Notes: generated by a model from the sequence alone, not told the origin. 64,000 nt of DNA from Pseudomonas fluorescens (GCF_902497855.1 NZ_CABVHU010000009.1:248001-312000), one strand, 5' to 3'. Shown: positions 7,763-16,769, numbered from the stretch's first letter. Made by a program: numbers and translations.

Positions 7763-8378
7763 TCGCTGGAAGCTTCTGATAGGCCAATCTATCGTCATGA
7801 TGCCTATTATCGGCAGTCCGATGGCAGACGCCAATCAGGCTCAACTGGCATCAGATGATTGGCTGCCAAATCCAAACAGTACTCCGCCTGCATTCAAGAA
7901 CACGCTCAACGCGCAAGACGCGATTAACGTCTATGCAGCCCATCGTTCTCACAGTTCTCACCGATCGCATAGCTCGCACAGCTCTCACTACAGCGGTTCT
8001 AGTGGCTACAGCGCGCCGCGGGCCTACACGGCTCCCAGCACAAACTACTACACCCCACCAGCTAGCACGGGCAGCACTTATCGTTCAGCCACCAGCAATC
8101 CAAGCACGGCAACAGTTCCATCTGGAACTGGATCGACTACGGGATCAAATGCGTACGCCACTACACCTGCAAAACCCACAACCAACGATCTATCGATGCT
8201 TGTTCGACGTGTCCAGTTGGCCTTGATGATCAAAAAATATTATTCAGGACCGATTGACGGGATCCTTGGTAACAGCACCCGTGGATCGTTGATGGCCTTC
8301 CAGGTGGACTCTGCCATTAGTAGCAGCGGCAAGATGGATACACCGACGCTGAATGCATTGGGCATTGCTATTCCGTAA
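7749..8378 (+). CDS. hxsA: His-Xaa-Ser repeat protein HxsA, the target of the HXS system
   Basis: 209 residues. An N-terminal hydrophobic segment (residues 8-23) suggests export. Residues 65-82 are six consecutive His-X-Ser triplets (HRS HSS HRS HSS HSS HYS). A Ser/Thr/Tyr-rich linker follows, then a C-terminal peptidoglycan-binding-like domain (about 145-207: VRRVQLALMIKKYYSGPIDG, then STRGSLMAFQ). This is the exact architecture of HxsA. AAGGAG 6 bases upstream sets the start, which overlaps the hxsC stop. In intact systems the repeats are thought to be modified by HxsB/HxsC; here both maturases are deleted, so HxsA is probably left unmodified unless another copy acts in trans. Confidence 0.88.
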   Translation: MKLLDRWKLLIGQSIVMMPIIGSPMADANQAQLASDDWLPNPNSTPPAFKNTLNAQDAINVYAAHRSHSSHRSHSSHSSHYSGSSGYSAPRAYTAPSTNYYTPPASTGSTYRSATSNPSTATVPSGTGSTTGSNAYATTPAKPTTNDLSMLVRRVQLALMIKKYYSGPIDGILGNSTRGSLMAFQVDSAISSSGKMDTPTLNALGIAIP

Positions 8379-8460
8379 CGTCATCGGCAATCCCGGAAGC
8401 CGGTGTGGCGTAGACATAAAGGCGTCAGATCTCCTTCTGTACCCGCCTGTAAATAGATCT

Positions 8461-8501
8461 GTCACCTTTTCCTCACCTTTTCCGCCGTCACCTTTTCCGC
8501 C
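8461..8501. repeat. Three imperfect copies of GTCACCTTTTCC
   Basis: GTCACCTTTTCC, TCACCTTTTCC and GTCACCTTTTCCGCC stand in tandem after AATAGATCT. The same motif, in the same context (AATAGATCC), recurs at 63294-63366. The rest of the roughly 200-bp gap between hxsA and galD shows no gene. Confidence 0.7.
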
Positions 8502-8584
8502 CCAAATAACCTCGGTTTCAGCTCGCCGACGCTGGAACGATCGGGCTTTTTTCGTATTGCTCGGCAATGACGGTGTATCGGGGT

Positions 8585-9679
8585 TTATCGAATACCGAAA
8601 TTCTTCCCCGACCAAATAAACCCCGGCACATGGACATGACCATCAAACAGCAGCCTGGCAGTGCGCAGCAGCCCACAGCCAACCAGCGCGCCATTGTCTG
8701 TTTGCAGCTCCACAGTGAACTCGCCGGTTGGATGTTCCACCGACAAGTGCAAAAGCCTTCCGGGCCGAACACGGGCCAGGCCTTGCGCCACGGAACCGCT
8801 GATCAAACACGCCGAGGCCACACTGACGGCGCCAAACACGCCGATCGAGGCATGACAGGTGTGGGGGATGAAGCTACGACTGTTGATGGCGCCGCCGGCC
8901 GCGGGTTCGGAGACCAGGCACATTTTCGGGACGCTTCGCCGGGTCACGTCCCCCAGGTTCATCAAGGGGCCGGCTTGCAAACGAATCGACTCGATCCTGG
9001 CCTTGAGTGCTTCATCGCCCTCTAATTGTTCGCGGCTTTCATAGCCAGTGCATCCCAGGTCGGCAGCGCGCATCAGCGCCACCGGCATGCCGTTGTCGAT
9101 GCAGGTCACCTCGATGCCATCAAACAGGTCGAGTACGTTGCCGGTGGGCAACAAGGCCCCGCAACTGGAGCCGGCGATGTCGTCGAACTCGACGATCACT
9201 GGCGCTGCGGTGCCAGGTACACCATCGATGCCGGCCGCCCCCTGATAATGAACTTCGCCCTGTGGCGTCTGGACGATAGCCGTGGCTGTCTGGCCGGTGT
9301 TCTCCATGAATATCCTGACCCGCGTCACTTCGCCCTGGGCCGGAACCAGTCCGCGCTCGAGGGCAAAGGGACCCACCCCGGCCAGAATGTTGCCGCAGTT
9401 CTGGCCGTAATCCACTCGTGGCTGATCCACTACGACCTGGGCAAACAGATAGTCGACATCAACGCCTGGACGCTCCGAGCGACGAATGATCGCCACTTTA
9501 CTGGTCAACGAATCCGCACCACCGATACCATCGATCTGCCGCGAATCGGGCGAGCCCATGGCGGCGAGTAAAACCTTATCGCGCAGGTCCGGTTCACTCG
9601 GCAAATCCTCGGCCAGGAAATAAGCACCCTTGGAGGTGCCCCCGCGCATCAACAGGCAAGGAATACGGGTCTGGCTCAT
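8585..9679 (-). CDS. galD: 4-oxalomesaconate tautomerase
   Basis: 364 residues of the PrpF fold: N-terminal PCLLMRGGTSKGAYF, QIDGIGGADSLTSK, YGQNCGNILAGVGPFA (the conserved Cys of the PrpF family) and C-terminal EHPTGEF. In Pseudomonas the GalD branch tautomerises 4-oxalomesaconate between keto and enol forms in gallate and protocatechuate 4,5-cleavage catabolism. GGAGG 7 bases before the ATG sets the start. The gene is the last of a minus-strand galB-galC-galD operon only 2 bp behind galC, which supports this specific name over other PrpF isomerases. Confidence 0.88.
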   Translation of the reverse strand: MSQTRIPCLLMRGGTSKGAYFLAEDLPSEPDLRDKVLLAAMGSPDSRQIDGIGGADSLTSKVAIIRRSERPGVDVDYLFAQVVVDQPRVDYGQNCGNILAGVGPFALERGLVPAQGEVTRVRIFMENTGQTATAIVQTPQGEVHYQGAAGIDGVPGTAAPVIVEFDDIAGSSCGALLPTGNVLDLFDGIEVTCIDNGMPVALMRAADLGCTGYESREQLEGDEALKARIESIRLQAGPLMNLGDVTRRSVPKMCLVSEPAAGGAINSRSFIPHTCHASIGVFGAVSVASACLISGSVAQGLARVRPGRLLHLSVEHPTGEFTVELQTDNGALVGCGLLRTARLLFDGHVHVPGFIWSGKNFGIR

Positions 9680-9681
9680 GT

Positions 9682-10395
9682 TCAGCCCTCCAGTTGTTCG
9701 AGGCTGTCGTAGTACTTCAGGCCCTTTTCTTCCAGGCGCGGGCGCATGTTGTAGATATCCAGGCCCAACTCGCCGCTCGCCAGGCGCAGCCGCTTCTGTT
9801 CTTCGAGGTCGGCGCGCTTGCGACTGGCCTCGATCACTGCCGGCAACTCTTCACGCCGCACAATCACGATGCCGTCGTCATCGGCCAGCACGACGTCATC
9901 GGGATTGACCAGTTGCCCGGCACACACCACAGGGATGTTCACCGAGCCCAGGGTTTCCTTGATCGTGCCTTGGGCATGCACGGCGCGGGACCAGACCCAA
10001 AAACCCATTTCCCGCAGGGTTCCGGTATCTCGCACCCCAGCGTCCAGCACCAGGCCACGCACCCCACGAGCCTTCAGCGAAGTTGCCAGCAGGTCGCCAA
10101 AAAAACCGTCGCTGCAGGGCGAGCTGGGGGCAACCACCAGAATGTCGCCAGGTTTGCATTGCTCCACTGCCACATGGAACATCCAGTTATCGCCGGGCGC
10201 GACCAACACCGTGACGGCCGAACCACTGATGGCAATATCCTGCTGAATCGGCCGTATCGATGACGACAGCAGCCCTTTGCGACCTTGAGACTCGTGAACC
10301 GTAGCCACGCCGTATCGGGTCAACTCATCGATCAGCCCACTGTCGGCGCGCTCGATGTTGCGCACCACGACACCCGTCTTCCCGACCATGCTCAT
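9682..10395 (-). CDS. galC: 4-carboxy-4-hydroxy-2-oxoadipate (CHA) aldolase
   Basis: 237 residues of the RraA-like/HMG aldolase family, with APGDNWMFHVAVEQCKPGD, VLDAGVRDTGTLREMGFWVW (the motif holding the substrate-binding Arg and metal Asp) and VLADDDGIVIV. It cleaves CHA to pyruvate and oxaloacetate, the last step of gallate degradation. The start at 10395 overlaps the galB stop in ATGA, indicating translational coupling; ATG at 10389 is an alternative. Confidence 0.9.
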   Translation of the reverse strand: MSMVGKTGVVVRNIERADSGLIDELTRYGVATVHESQGRKGLLSSSIRPIQQDIAISGSAVTVLVAPGDNWMFHVAVEQCKPGDILVVAPSSPCSDGFFGDLLATSLKARGVRGLVLDAGVRDTGTLREMGFWVWSRAVHAQGTIKETLGSVNIPVVCAGQLVNPDDVVLADDDGIVIVRREELPAVIEASRKRADLEEQKRLRLASGELGLDIYNMRPRLEEKGLKYYDSLEQLEG

Positions 10396-11129
10396 CCCAG
10401 ATTCTCCGTGACGCGTGGAAAGATGCTCTGGTAGCCCTCGGCGTAGACGATGTCCTTCTTCGAGGTGATGCCGATGTTGCGCTTTGCCTGCACGCCACGC
10501 TGCAAGGCGACACGGGTGTAGTACTCCCACAGGTGTTCCTGACCTGCCATGCACTGAATGGCGGCGTATTTTTTGTCCCAGACCTCAGTGATGTCCAACA
10601 GCACATCAGGTTTCCATTCGCACTGTTCCGGCTGATGCGGTTCAAAGCTATACACCGGTGGCGCGCCAACAATCTTCTCGCCCGGCTTGTAGCCTTCGGC
10701 CTGGGCGATGATGCGTGCTTCCTGGGTCAGATGGATGGCCAGGGGATGGTCGTAGTTGTAAGGGTCTTTCAGGGAGTGGCTCAACACAAACTCTGGCTGG
10801 ACACGACGGAACACGTCGGCCAGGCGAAACAGCGTGTCTTTGTCGGCGCGCATCGGGTAGTCGCCGATATCGAAGAATTCGACCGTGGCACCGAGGATAT
10901 CGGCGGCGGCCTGTGCCTCTTCACGCCGGGCGGCCTTGACCTTGCCCTCGGTCATTTCGCCCTTGCGCCACAGCTTGGCGGACTCTCCTCGCTCGCCGAA
11001 GGACAGGCAAACGATATGCACCCCGTAACCCTGCCGCGCATGCAGCGCGATGGAACCGCCAGCACGCCAGACAAAGTCAGCGGAGTGAGCGCTGACGACC
11101 AAAGCCGTTTTTGGATTAGTGTGACTCAT
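10392..11129 (-). CDS. galB: 4-oxalomesaconate hydratase
   Basis: 245 residues of the PIG-L/LmbE deacetylase-like fold: VVSAHSADFVWRAGGSIALH, with the AHxxD-type zinc motif near the N-terminus, and HPLAIHLTQEARIIAQAEGY. GalB of Pseudomonas is the unusual PIG-L-fold hydratase that converts 4-oxalomesaconate to CHA. GGGAG lies about 7 bases before the ATG. It is first in the operon and divergent from galR, the usual Pseudomonas arrangement. Confidence 0.9.
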   Translation of the reverse strand: MSHTNPKTALVVSAHSADFVWRAGGSIALHARQGYGVHIVCLSFGERGESAKLWRKGEMTEGKVKAARREEAQAAADILGATVEFFDIGDYPMRADKDTLFRLADVFRRVQPEFVLSHSLKDPYNYDHPLAIHLTQEARIIAQAEGYKPGEKIVGAPPVYSFEPHQPEQCEWKPDVLLDITEVWDKKYAAIQCMAGQEHLWEYYTRVALQRGVQAKRNIGITSKKDIVYAEGYQSIFPRVTENLG

Positions 11130-11205
11130 GTTGGGACTCCCTCTCTTCTTTAAGGGAATGCTGGCATAGCCCGTCGAGGGCGACTAATGCGTTCGAATCA
11201 CAATG

Positions 11206-11225
11206 CTATACTTTTTACTTATCGG
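11206..11225. promoter_or_regulatory. Candidate GalR-site motif in the galB-galR intergenic region
   Basis: TATACTTTTTACTTATCGG in the divergent promoter region resembles CCTTTTATTTTTATCGGTTA upstream of galA (13778-13797). The shared core is an A/T-rich tract ending in TTATCGG. The role as operator is inference. Confidence 0.4.
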
Positions 11226-11264
11226 CGCTTTCGAATGCCTGCCTGACCCACAAGAGTTTTCCTG

Positions 11265-12497
11265 ATGCCCGCCAGTGAACTGCCCCATTTGATGCAAATC
11301 CGGACATTCATTCGGGTGGCCGATCATGGAAGCGTTTCTCGAGCCTCGGAAGTCTTGTTGCGAGCCCAATCGGTGGTGACTCGAGCCGTCCACGATCTGG
11401 AAACGCGATTGGGTGTGCAACTGTTCGAGCGACATGCCAATGGCATGCTGTTGACGCCTTACGGAAAATGCATCCTGCCCCGTGCACGACGGATCCTCGC
11501 TGAGCTGGCGGTGATTCCCGCGATGCTCGGCCAGCCGCCGGTGACCGTGCACGAAAAGCTTTACCTGCTCTATACCCGGCGCCTGGAAATTTTCGTCAAG
11601 CTGTGTGAAACGCAGCACATGCAGACCGTAGCCAACGCCTTCGGGCTGTCCCAACCCGCGATCAGCAGCGCACTGAAAGTACTCGAGAGCGGTACCGGCA
11701 AGGTCCTGTTCGAGCGCACCGCCCGCGGTTTGCGACCGACCCAGGCGAGCCAGGAAATCCTTTACCCGATTCGGCGAGCCCTCAATGAGCTGCGGCATAT
11801 CGATGCCGATATCGCCGCACTCAAGGGCTCCCTGCAAGGAACCGTGACCGTGGGTGCCCTGCCGTTGGGGCGTACCCGGATCCTTCCTGAAGCCATCGTG
11901 CAGTTGATCAGCAACCATCCTGGCGTTCGGGTCGCGACCAACGAAAGCCCGTTCAATCTACTGGCCCTGGAACTGCGTGCCGGGGATGTCGATTTTGTGT
12001 TCGGCGCCTTGAGGCCAGCAGGCTATGCCAGTGATCTGCATGGCGAGCAATTGTTGACCGAAGAAATGGTCGTGCTCGTGCGAAGCGGCCACCCATTGGC
12101 AGGCAAGGCCGTCACGGCGAATGACCTGAGCAACGCCCAATGGGTATTACCCAGGGCCGGATCCCCCGCCCGGCTGATCATGGATGCGCATTTCGAGCAC
12201 TTGGGCCAAAAATCTCCCGAGCCGGTCGTCGAAACGGGTGACCTGGCGATCATTCGCGGAATACTGTTGCGCTCGGACATGCTCGCGGTGGTCTCGCAGC
12301 ATCAGCTTGAACACGAAATCGCTTGCGGCGAGTTGCAACGCCTGGCGCTGCAACTGCACGACACTCACCGCCCCATCGGCCTTATCTACCGAACCAACGG
12401 CCTGCACTCCCCGGCGGCGCAGGCGTTGATCGAGCAGATCCGCGAGGTGGTCGGGCAAAGCACTTCAATCACTGCTTGCCCGCCACCGAATACGTGA
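11265..12497 (+). CDS. galR: LysR-type activator of gallate genes, with two HTH domains
   Basis: 410 residues, about 100 longer than a normal LysR protein. Residues 8-70 are one LysR helix-turn-helix (FIRVADHGSVSRASEVLLRA, then VTRAVHDLETRLGVQLFERH). Residues 95-160 form a second (FVKLCETQHMQTVANAFGLS, then ISSALKVLESGTGKVLFERT). A single effector domain follows. It is divergent from galBCD and convergent with galA, overlapping the 3' end of galA by 29 bp. In Pseudomonas GalR activates gal genes with gallate as inducer. The gallate transporter and porin genes (galT, galP) often found beside galA are not in this cluster. Confidence 0.85.
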   Translation: MPASELPHLMQIRTFIRVADHGSVSRASEVLLRAQSVVTRAVHDLETRLGVQLFERHANGMLLTPYGKCILPRARRILAELAVIPAMLGQPPVTVHEKLYLLYTRRLEIFVKLCETQHMQTVANAFGLSQPAISSALKVLESGTGKVLFERTARGLRPTQASQEILYPIRRALNELRHIDADIAALKGSLQGTVTVGALPLGRTRILPEAIVQLISNHPGVRVATNESPFNLLALELRAGDVDFVFGALRPAGYASDLHGEQLLTEEMVVLVRSGHPLAGKAVTANDLSNAQWVLPRAGSPARLIMDAHFEHLGQKSPEPVVETGDLAIIRGILLRSDMLAVVSQHQLEHEIACGELQRLALQLHDTHRPIGLIYRTNGLHSPAAQALIEQIREVVGQSTSITACPPPNT

Positions 12498-13725
12498 CTT
12501 GCTGATTGCGCGTCTGTTGAAACGCTTCCAACGACAACCCTTTCATGGCGGCGTAAATGTGCAGGTTGGACACCCCTGTCACCGCACCCAGCTTCTCCAG
12601 CAGAAAGAAAATCGCGCCGTATTGAATCAGTGCCTGCCAATCGCGGCGACGAACCATGTCGCGTTCCTGGGGGGTAAGCTGGTGTTCATCGAAAAGCTGG
12701 TCCTGCACCTCGAGGAAACGCGCACGCCAGAGCGGATCGATCAGGTTGTGCAGGAAGCGGTTGAGCCGGTAACCCTTATGGCTGCGCTCCAGGGTGAAGG
12801 GGTAAGTGCCTTGCAGTTTTTCGATACCGGCCAACTGATGATTGATGTGCTTACGGTGGCGTTCGAGAACGTCGACCGGTACCTCCCTGGCCTGGTTTTC
12901 CAGGAGCAGTGTGGCGATACCTGTCATTGAAGGCAGGTAATAATCCTGGTGCAGCTTGTTGACGTTGGCTGACAGCGCTCCGCGCATGATCAGCCAGGTG
13001 ATCACCTCGGAACCTTCCATGCCACCGAGGGTGGCGTATTCAGCCAGGGTCATTTCGGTCAGGCGCTCGGGATCGTTGACGAACAGGTCAACAAATTGCT
13101 CGTCCCACTCAGGATTGTTGAAACCGCAGCGCTCCCCATGGACCTGATGGGAAACACCACCGGTGGCAACGATGGCAACCTTGATATCTTGCGGATAGCT
13201 TTCAATGGCGCGACGTAGCGCCTGGCCTAATTTGTAGCAGCGTTTGGCGCTGGGGATCGGAAACTGCAGCACGCCGACTTGCAAGGGTACGATCTCGACC
13301 GGCCAGCCATCCTTGAATGGCAACAAGGCCGACATCGGTGAGAACAGCCCATGATCAATAGGCTTGTCACGGAAAAACGACATATCGAATTCATCAGCCA
13401 CCAGGCTGTTGCCGATGTGCCGGGACAGCGCCGCATGACCCTTGATCGAAGGCAGGTCGCGCTTGCCACCGCCCTCGTCGGCGACGTCGTAATGATCGTC
13501 CACGCCAAGGGCGAAGGCAGAATAGTGATCGAAGAAAAACGACGTTACATGGTCATTGAAAATATAGAACAGCACATCCGGCTTGTTCTCGGCGAGCCAC
13601 GTCTTGATGGGCTCGAAGCTCTTGAAAATCGGCGCCCAGGCCGCGTCACCCTGTTTGTCGTGGTCGACAGCGAAACCGATAGTGGGCGTATGTGATACGG
13701 CGAGGCCACCGATGATGCGAGCCAT
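12469..13725 (-). CDS. galA: Gallate dioxygenase
   Basis: 418 residues. The N-terminal two thirds are the LigB-like extradiol dioxygenase fold (LAVSHTPTIGFA, LFYIFNDHVTSFFFD and VATGGVSHQVHGERCG supply metal and acid-base residues). The C-terminal third is the LigA-like domain (YRLNRFLHNLIDPLWRARFL), the fusion typical of GalA. The enzyme opens gallate between C4 and C5 to give 4-oxalomesaconate. The ATG at 13725 is chosen for its GGAGAA upstream. It forms its own transcription unit with a possible operator about 55-75 bp upstream. Confidence 0.92.
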   Translation of the reverse strand: MARIIGGLAVSHTPTIGFAVDHDKQGDAAWAPIFKSFEPIKTWLAENKPDVLFYIFNDHVTSFFFDHYSAFALGVDDHYDVADEGGGKRDLPSIKGHAALSRHIGNSLVADEFDMSFFRDKPIDHGLFSPMSALLPFKDGWPVEIVPLQVGVLQFPIPSAKRCYKLGQALRRAIESYPQDIKVAIVATGGVSHQVHGERCGFNNPEWDEQFVDLFVNDPERLTEMTLAEYATLGGMEGSEVITWLIMRGALSANVNKLHQDYYLPSMTGIATLLLENQAREVPVDVLERHRKHINHQLAGIEKLQGTYPFTLERSHKGYRLNRFLHNLIDPLWRARFLEVQDQLFDEHQLTPQERDMVRRRDWQALIQYGAIFFLLEKLGAVTGVSNLHIYAAMKGLSLEAFQQTRNQQVTYSVAGKQ

Positions 13726-13777
13726 GTGCACTTCTCCAGACAATTTGATGACTACCGACCGGGCCCACCGGATGGGA

Positions 13778-13797
13778 CCTTTTATTTTTATCGGTTA
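13778..13797. promoter_or_regulatory. Candidate GalR-site motif upstream of galA
   Basis: CCTTTTATTTTTATCGGTTA, matching the motif before galB at 11206. A third weaker look-alike (TATCGTTTTTATTTATC) lies near 13887. The remaining 13798-13986 stretch shows no gene. Confidence 0.4.
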
Positions 13798-13986
13798 AGA
13801 GCCCCTGTCCGTCTCAAGGGAAGCACAGGCGGTGTTTCATCATATTCCAGCCAGATGCCTGCCCGACTGCGAAATCCTTAAGCAGGTATCGTTTTTATTT
13901 ATCTTCATTAACGGAAGGTGCTGCGCAAGCTGACGACGTGGACAGGAGCGTGAGCTTCGGGGTCACGGCCAAATCTGCGGGTGAAG

Positions 13987-14002
13987 CTGACAAAACCGTA
14001 AT
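13987..14002 (+). promoter_or_regulatory. CopR-type box upstream of copA
   Basis: CTGACA, then five bases (AAACC), then GTAAT: an exact match to the Pseudomonas CopR copper-response box CTGACA-N5-GTAAT as I remember it. It sits 102 bp before the copA start. copRS themselves are not in the window. Confidence 0.65.
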
Positions 14003-14104
14003 CTTTTACTCAGCCTTCTGAAAGGTTGCCCCCCTTACCCTCTTCATCGAACTTGGCAGCATCTCCTGTTTGCTCTGTCATCCGACTGACTGGGAACAAA
14101 GCGC

Positions 14105-15871
14105 ATGCACCCATTATCAAGACGAACCTTTGTGAAGGGGCTCGCCGCCGCCGGGACTCTCGGTGGCCTCGGGCTATGGCGCACACCTGTCTGGGCGATC
14201 ACCAGCCCCGGCGAGGCGAATGTCCTGGCCGGTACCGATTTCGACCTGTTCATCGGCGAAACCCCAATCAACATCACCGGCAACCCGCGCACCGCGATGA
14301 CCATCAACGGCGGCATTCCCGGCCCCCTGTTGCGCTGGCGCGAAGGCGACACGGTCACGTTGCGGGTGAGGAACAGACTCAACGCGGACACCTCCATTCA
14401 CTGGCACGGCATTCTGCTACCGGCCAACATGGACGGTGTGCCGGGCCTGAGCTTTCATGGCATTGAACCGGGTGGGATGTATGTCTATCAATTCAAGGTC
14501 CGCCAGAACGGCACTTACTGGTATCACAGTCATTCGGGGTTTCAGGAACAGTCCGGCGTCTACGGCCCGTTGGTGATCGATGCGAAGGAGCCGGAGCCGT
14601 TCCAGTACGCCCGGGACTACGTGGTGATGCTGACCGACTGGACCGACGAAGACGCGGTCGGCTTGATGAAGACGTTGAAAAAACAGTCGGATTACTACAA
14701 CTACAACAAGCGCACCGTGGGCGACTTCATCCACGACGTCAGTGAAAAAGGTTGGGGCTCCACGATCGCAGATCGAAAGATGTGGGCTGAAATGAAGATG
14801 AATCCCACGGACCTGGCCGACATCAGCGGCGCGACTTACACCTACTTGATGAACGGCCAGTCGCCTGACATGAACTGGACGGGGGTATTCCGGCCCGGCG
14901 AGAAACTGCGCCTGCGCTTTATCAACGGCTCCGCCATGACCTACTTCGACGTCCGTATTCCCGGTCTGAAAATGACGGTGGTCGCCGCAGACGGTCTGCA
15001 CGTCAAGCCGGTGAGCGTCGACGAGTTTCGCATCGCGGTGGCGGAGACGTTCGATGTGATCGTCGAGCCGACCCGGGATGCCTACACCTTGTTCGCCCAG
15101 TCGATGGATCGCACTGGCTATGCCTGTGGCACGCTGGCGGTGAAGATGGGTGTGTCCGCGCCGATACCACCACTGAACCCGAGGCCGCTGGTGACCATGG
15201 ATGACATGGGTATGGGCGGTATGGATCACGGTGGCATGGGCGGCGACATGGCGGGCATGAATCACAGCCAGATGACGGGTATGGACCACAGCTCGATGCA
15301 ACGCATGGACAGCATGGATCACGGCGGTATGGCTGGAATGGGCGAAATGCAGTCCCACCCCGCGACGGAAAGCAACAATCCGCTGGTGGACATGCAAGCC
15401 ATGACCACCTCACCCAAGCTTGATGACCCAGGCCTCGGCCTGCGTGACAACGGCCGTCGCGTCCTGACCTATTCCGACCTGCGCAGCACCTTCGACGACC
15501 CGGACGGCCGAGACCCCAGCCGCACCATAGAACTGCACCTCACTGGTCACATGGAAAAGTTCGCCTGGTCATTCAACGGCGTGAAGTTCTCCGATGCCGA
15601 ACCCCTGCGCCTCAAGTATGGCGAGCGGGTTCGGGTAGTGCTGGTCAACGACACGATGATGACTCACCCCATTCACTTGCACGGCATGTGGAGCGATCTC
15701 GAAGACGAAAACGGCCAGTTCATGGTGCGCAAACACACCATCGACATGCCGCCCGGCTCACGGCGCAGTTATCGGGTGACCGCCGACGCGCTCGGCCGCT
15801 GGGCCTATCACTGCCACCTCCTGTACCACATGGAAATGGGCATGTTCCGTGAAGTTCGAGTGGAAGAATGA
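14105..15871 (+). CDS. copA: Copper resistance multicopper oxidase CopA
   Basis: 588 residues. A Tat signal (SRRTFVKG, then a hydrophobic stretch and a cut near VWA-I) sends the folded protein to the periplasm. Copper motifs are HWHG (99-102), YWYHSHSGFQEQSGVYG, HPIHLHGMWSDL and HCHLLYHMEMGM, with a Met axial ligand for type 1 copper. Between the second and third cupredoxin domains is a long Met/His/Asp/Gly-rich insertion with repeated MDHGGM-like units that bind extra copper. It oxidises or sequesters Cu(I) in copper resistance. It is first of copA-copB-(copC), downstream of a CopR box. Confidence 0.93.
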   Translation: MHPLSRRTFVKGLAAAGTLGGLGLWRTPVWAITSPGEANVLAGTDFDLFIGETPINITGNPRTAMTINGGIPGPLLRWREGDTVTLRVRNRLNADTSIHWHGILLPANMDGVPGLSFHGIEPGGMYVYQFKVRQNGTYWYHSHSGFQEQSGVYGPLVIDAKEPEPFQYARDYVVMLTDWTDEDAVGLMKTLKKQSDYYNYNKRTVGDFIHDVSEKGWGSTIADRKMWAEMKMNPTDLADISGATYTYLMNGQSPDMNWTGVFRPGEKLRLRFINGSAMTYFDVRIPGLKMTVVAADGLHVKPVSVDEFRIAVAETFDVIVEPTRDAYTLFAQSMDRTGYACGTLAVKMGVSAPIPPLNPRPLVTMDDMGMGGMDHGGMGGDMAGMNHSQMTGMDHSSMQRMDSMDHGGMAGMGEMQSHPATESNNPLVDMQAMTTSPKLDDPGLGLRDNGRRVLTYSDLRSTFDDPDGRDPSRTIELHLTGHMEKFAWSFNGVKFSDAEPLRLKYGERVRVVLVNDTMMTHPIHLHGMWSDLEDENGQFMVRKHTIDMPPGSRRSYRVTADALGRWAYHCHLLYHMEMGMFREVRVEE

Positions 15872-15881
15872 GGCGCTACCC

Positions 15882-16769
15882 ATGACCAGGATCACTCCGA
15901 TTTCTTTGGCGCTCGTGGCAGCGAGCCTGACACTTTCTTCGGCAATGGCGGCCACGGGCGACATGCAGAACATGGACCATGGCCAGATGCAGGGCATGGA
16001 CCACAGCCCGATGCAAAGCATAGGTGATGGCCAAATGCAGCCCGCCGCGCCGACCGAAAGTCGCACGCCGATTCCGGCATTGACCGATGCCGATCGCGCT
16101 GCCGTGTTCGCCAGCCCGGGTGGGCATAACGTGCACGACTCCGCCCTCAATACGTACTTCCTCGCTGACAAACTTGAATGGCAGGACGCCGATGGCGGCA
16201 GTACCCTGGCCTGGGATATCTCCGGCTGGATCGGGGGCGACATCGACCGTCTGTGGCTGCGCTCCGAAGGTGAACGCACCAACGGCAAGACCGAAGATGC
16301 GCAAATCCAGGCTCTCTGGGGCCACGCCATCTCCCCGTGGTGGGACGTGGTGACCGGCGTTCGGCAGGATTTCAAACCCGCAGCCCCGCAAACCTGGGCG
16401 GCATTCGGGGTGCAAGGCATGGCGCTGTACAACGTCGAAACCGAAGCTACGGCGTTCATCGGTGAAGGCGGCCAAACCGCCGCTCGACTGGAAGGCGACT
16501 ACGACATCCTGCTGACCAATCGGCTGATTCTGCAGCCAACCGCCGAACTTAATTTCTACGGCAAAAACGACCCGCAACGAGGCATCGGTTCCGGCCTGTC
16601 CAATACCGAAGCGGGCCTGCGCCTGCGTTATGAAATCCGCCGGGAGTTTGCGCCTTACATTGGCGTGACCTGGAACCGCACCTACGGCAACACCGCCGAT
16701 TATGCCAAGGACGACGGCGAGGACCGCAGCGAAGCACGTCTGGTCCTCGGTGTTCGGCTGTGGTTCTGA
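15882..16769 (+). CDS. copB: Copper resistance outer-membrane protein CopB
   Basis: 295 residues from the ATG at 15882, 11 bp after copA. A signal peptide (ISLALVAASLTLSSAMA) is followed by a copper-binding Met/His-rich segment (MQNMDHGQMQGMDHSPMQ) and the CopB domain, ending in RLVLGVRLWF with the terminal Phe of outer-membrane beta-barrels. The Met-rich N-terminus is shorter than in classical plasmid CopB. It acts with CopA in copper binding and export at the outer membrane. Confidence 0.9.
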   Translation: MTRITPISLALVAASLTLSSAMAATGDMQNMDHGQMQGMDHSPMQSIGDGQMQPAAPTESRTPIPALTDADRAAVFASPGGHNVHDSALNTYFLADKLEWQDADGGSTLAWDISGWIGGDIDRLWLRSEGERTNGKTEDAQIQALWGHAISPWWDVVTGVRQDFKPAAPQTWAAFGVQGMALYNVETEATAFIGEGGQTAARLEGDYDILLTNRLILQPTAELNFYGKNDPQRGIGSGLSNTEAGLRLRYEIRREFAPYIGVTWNRTYGNTADYAKDDGEDRSEARLVLGVRLWF

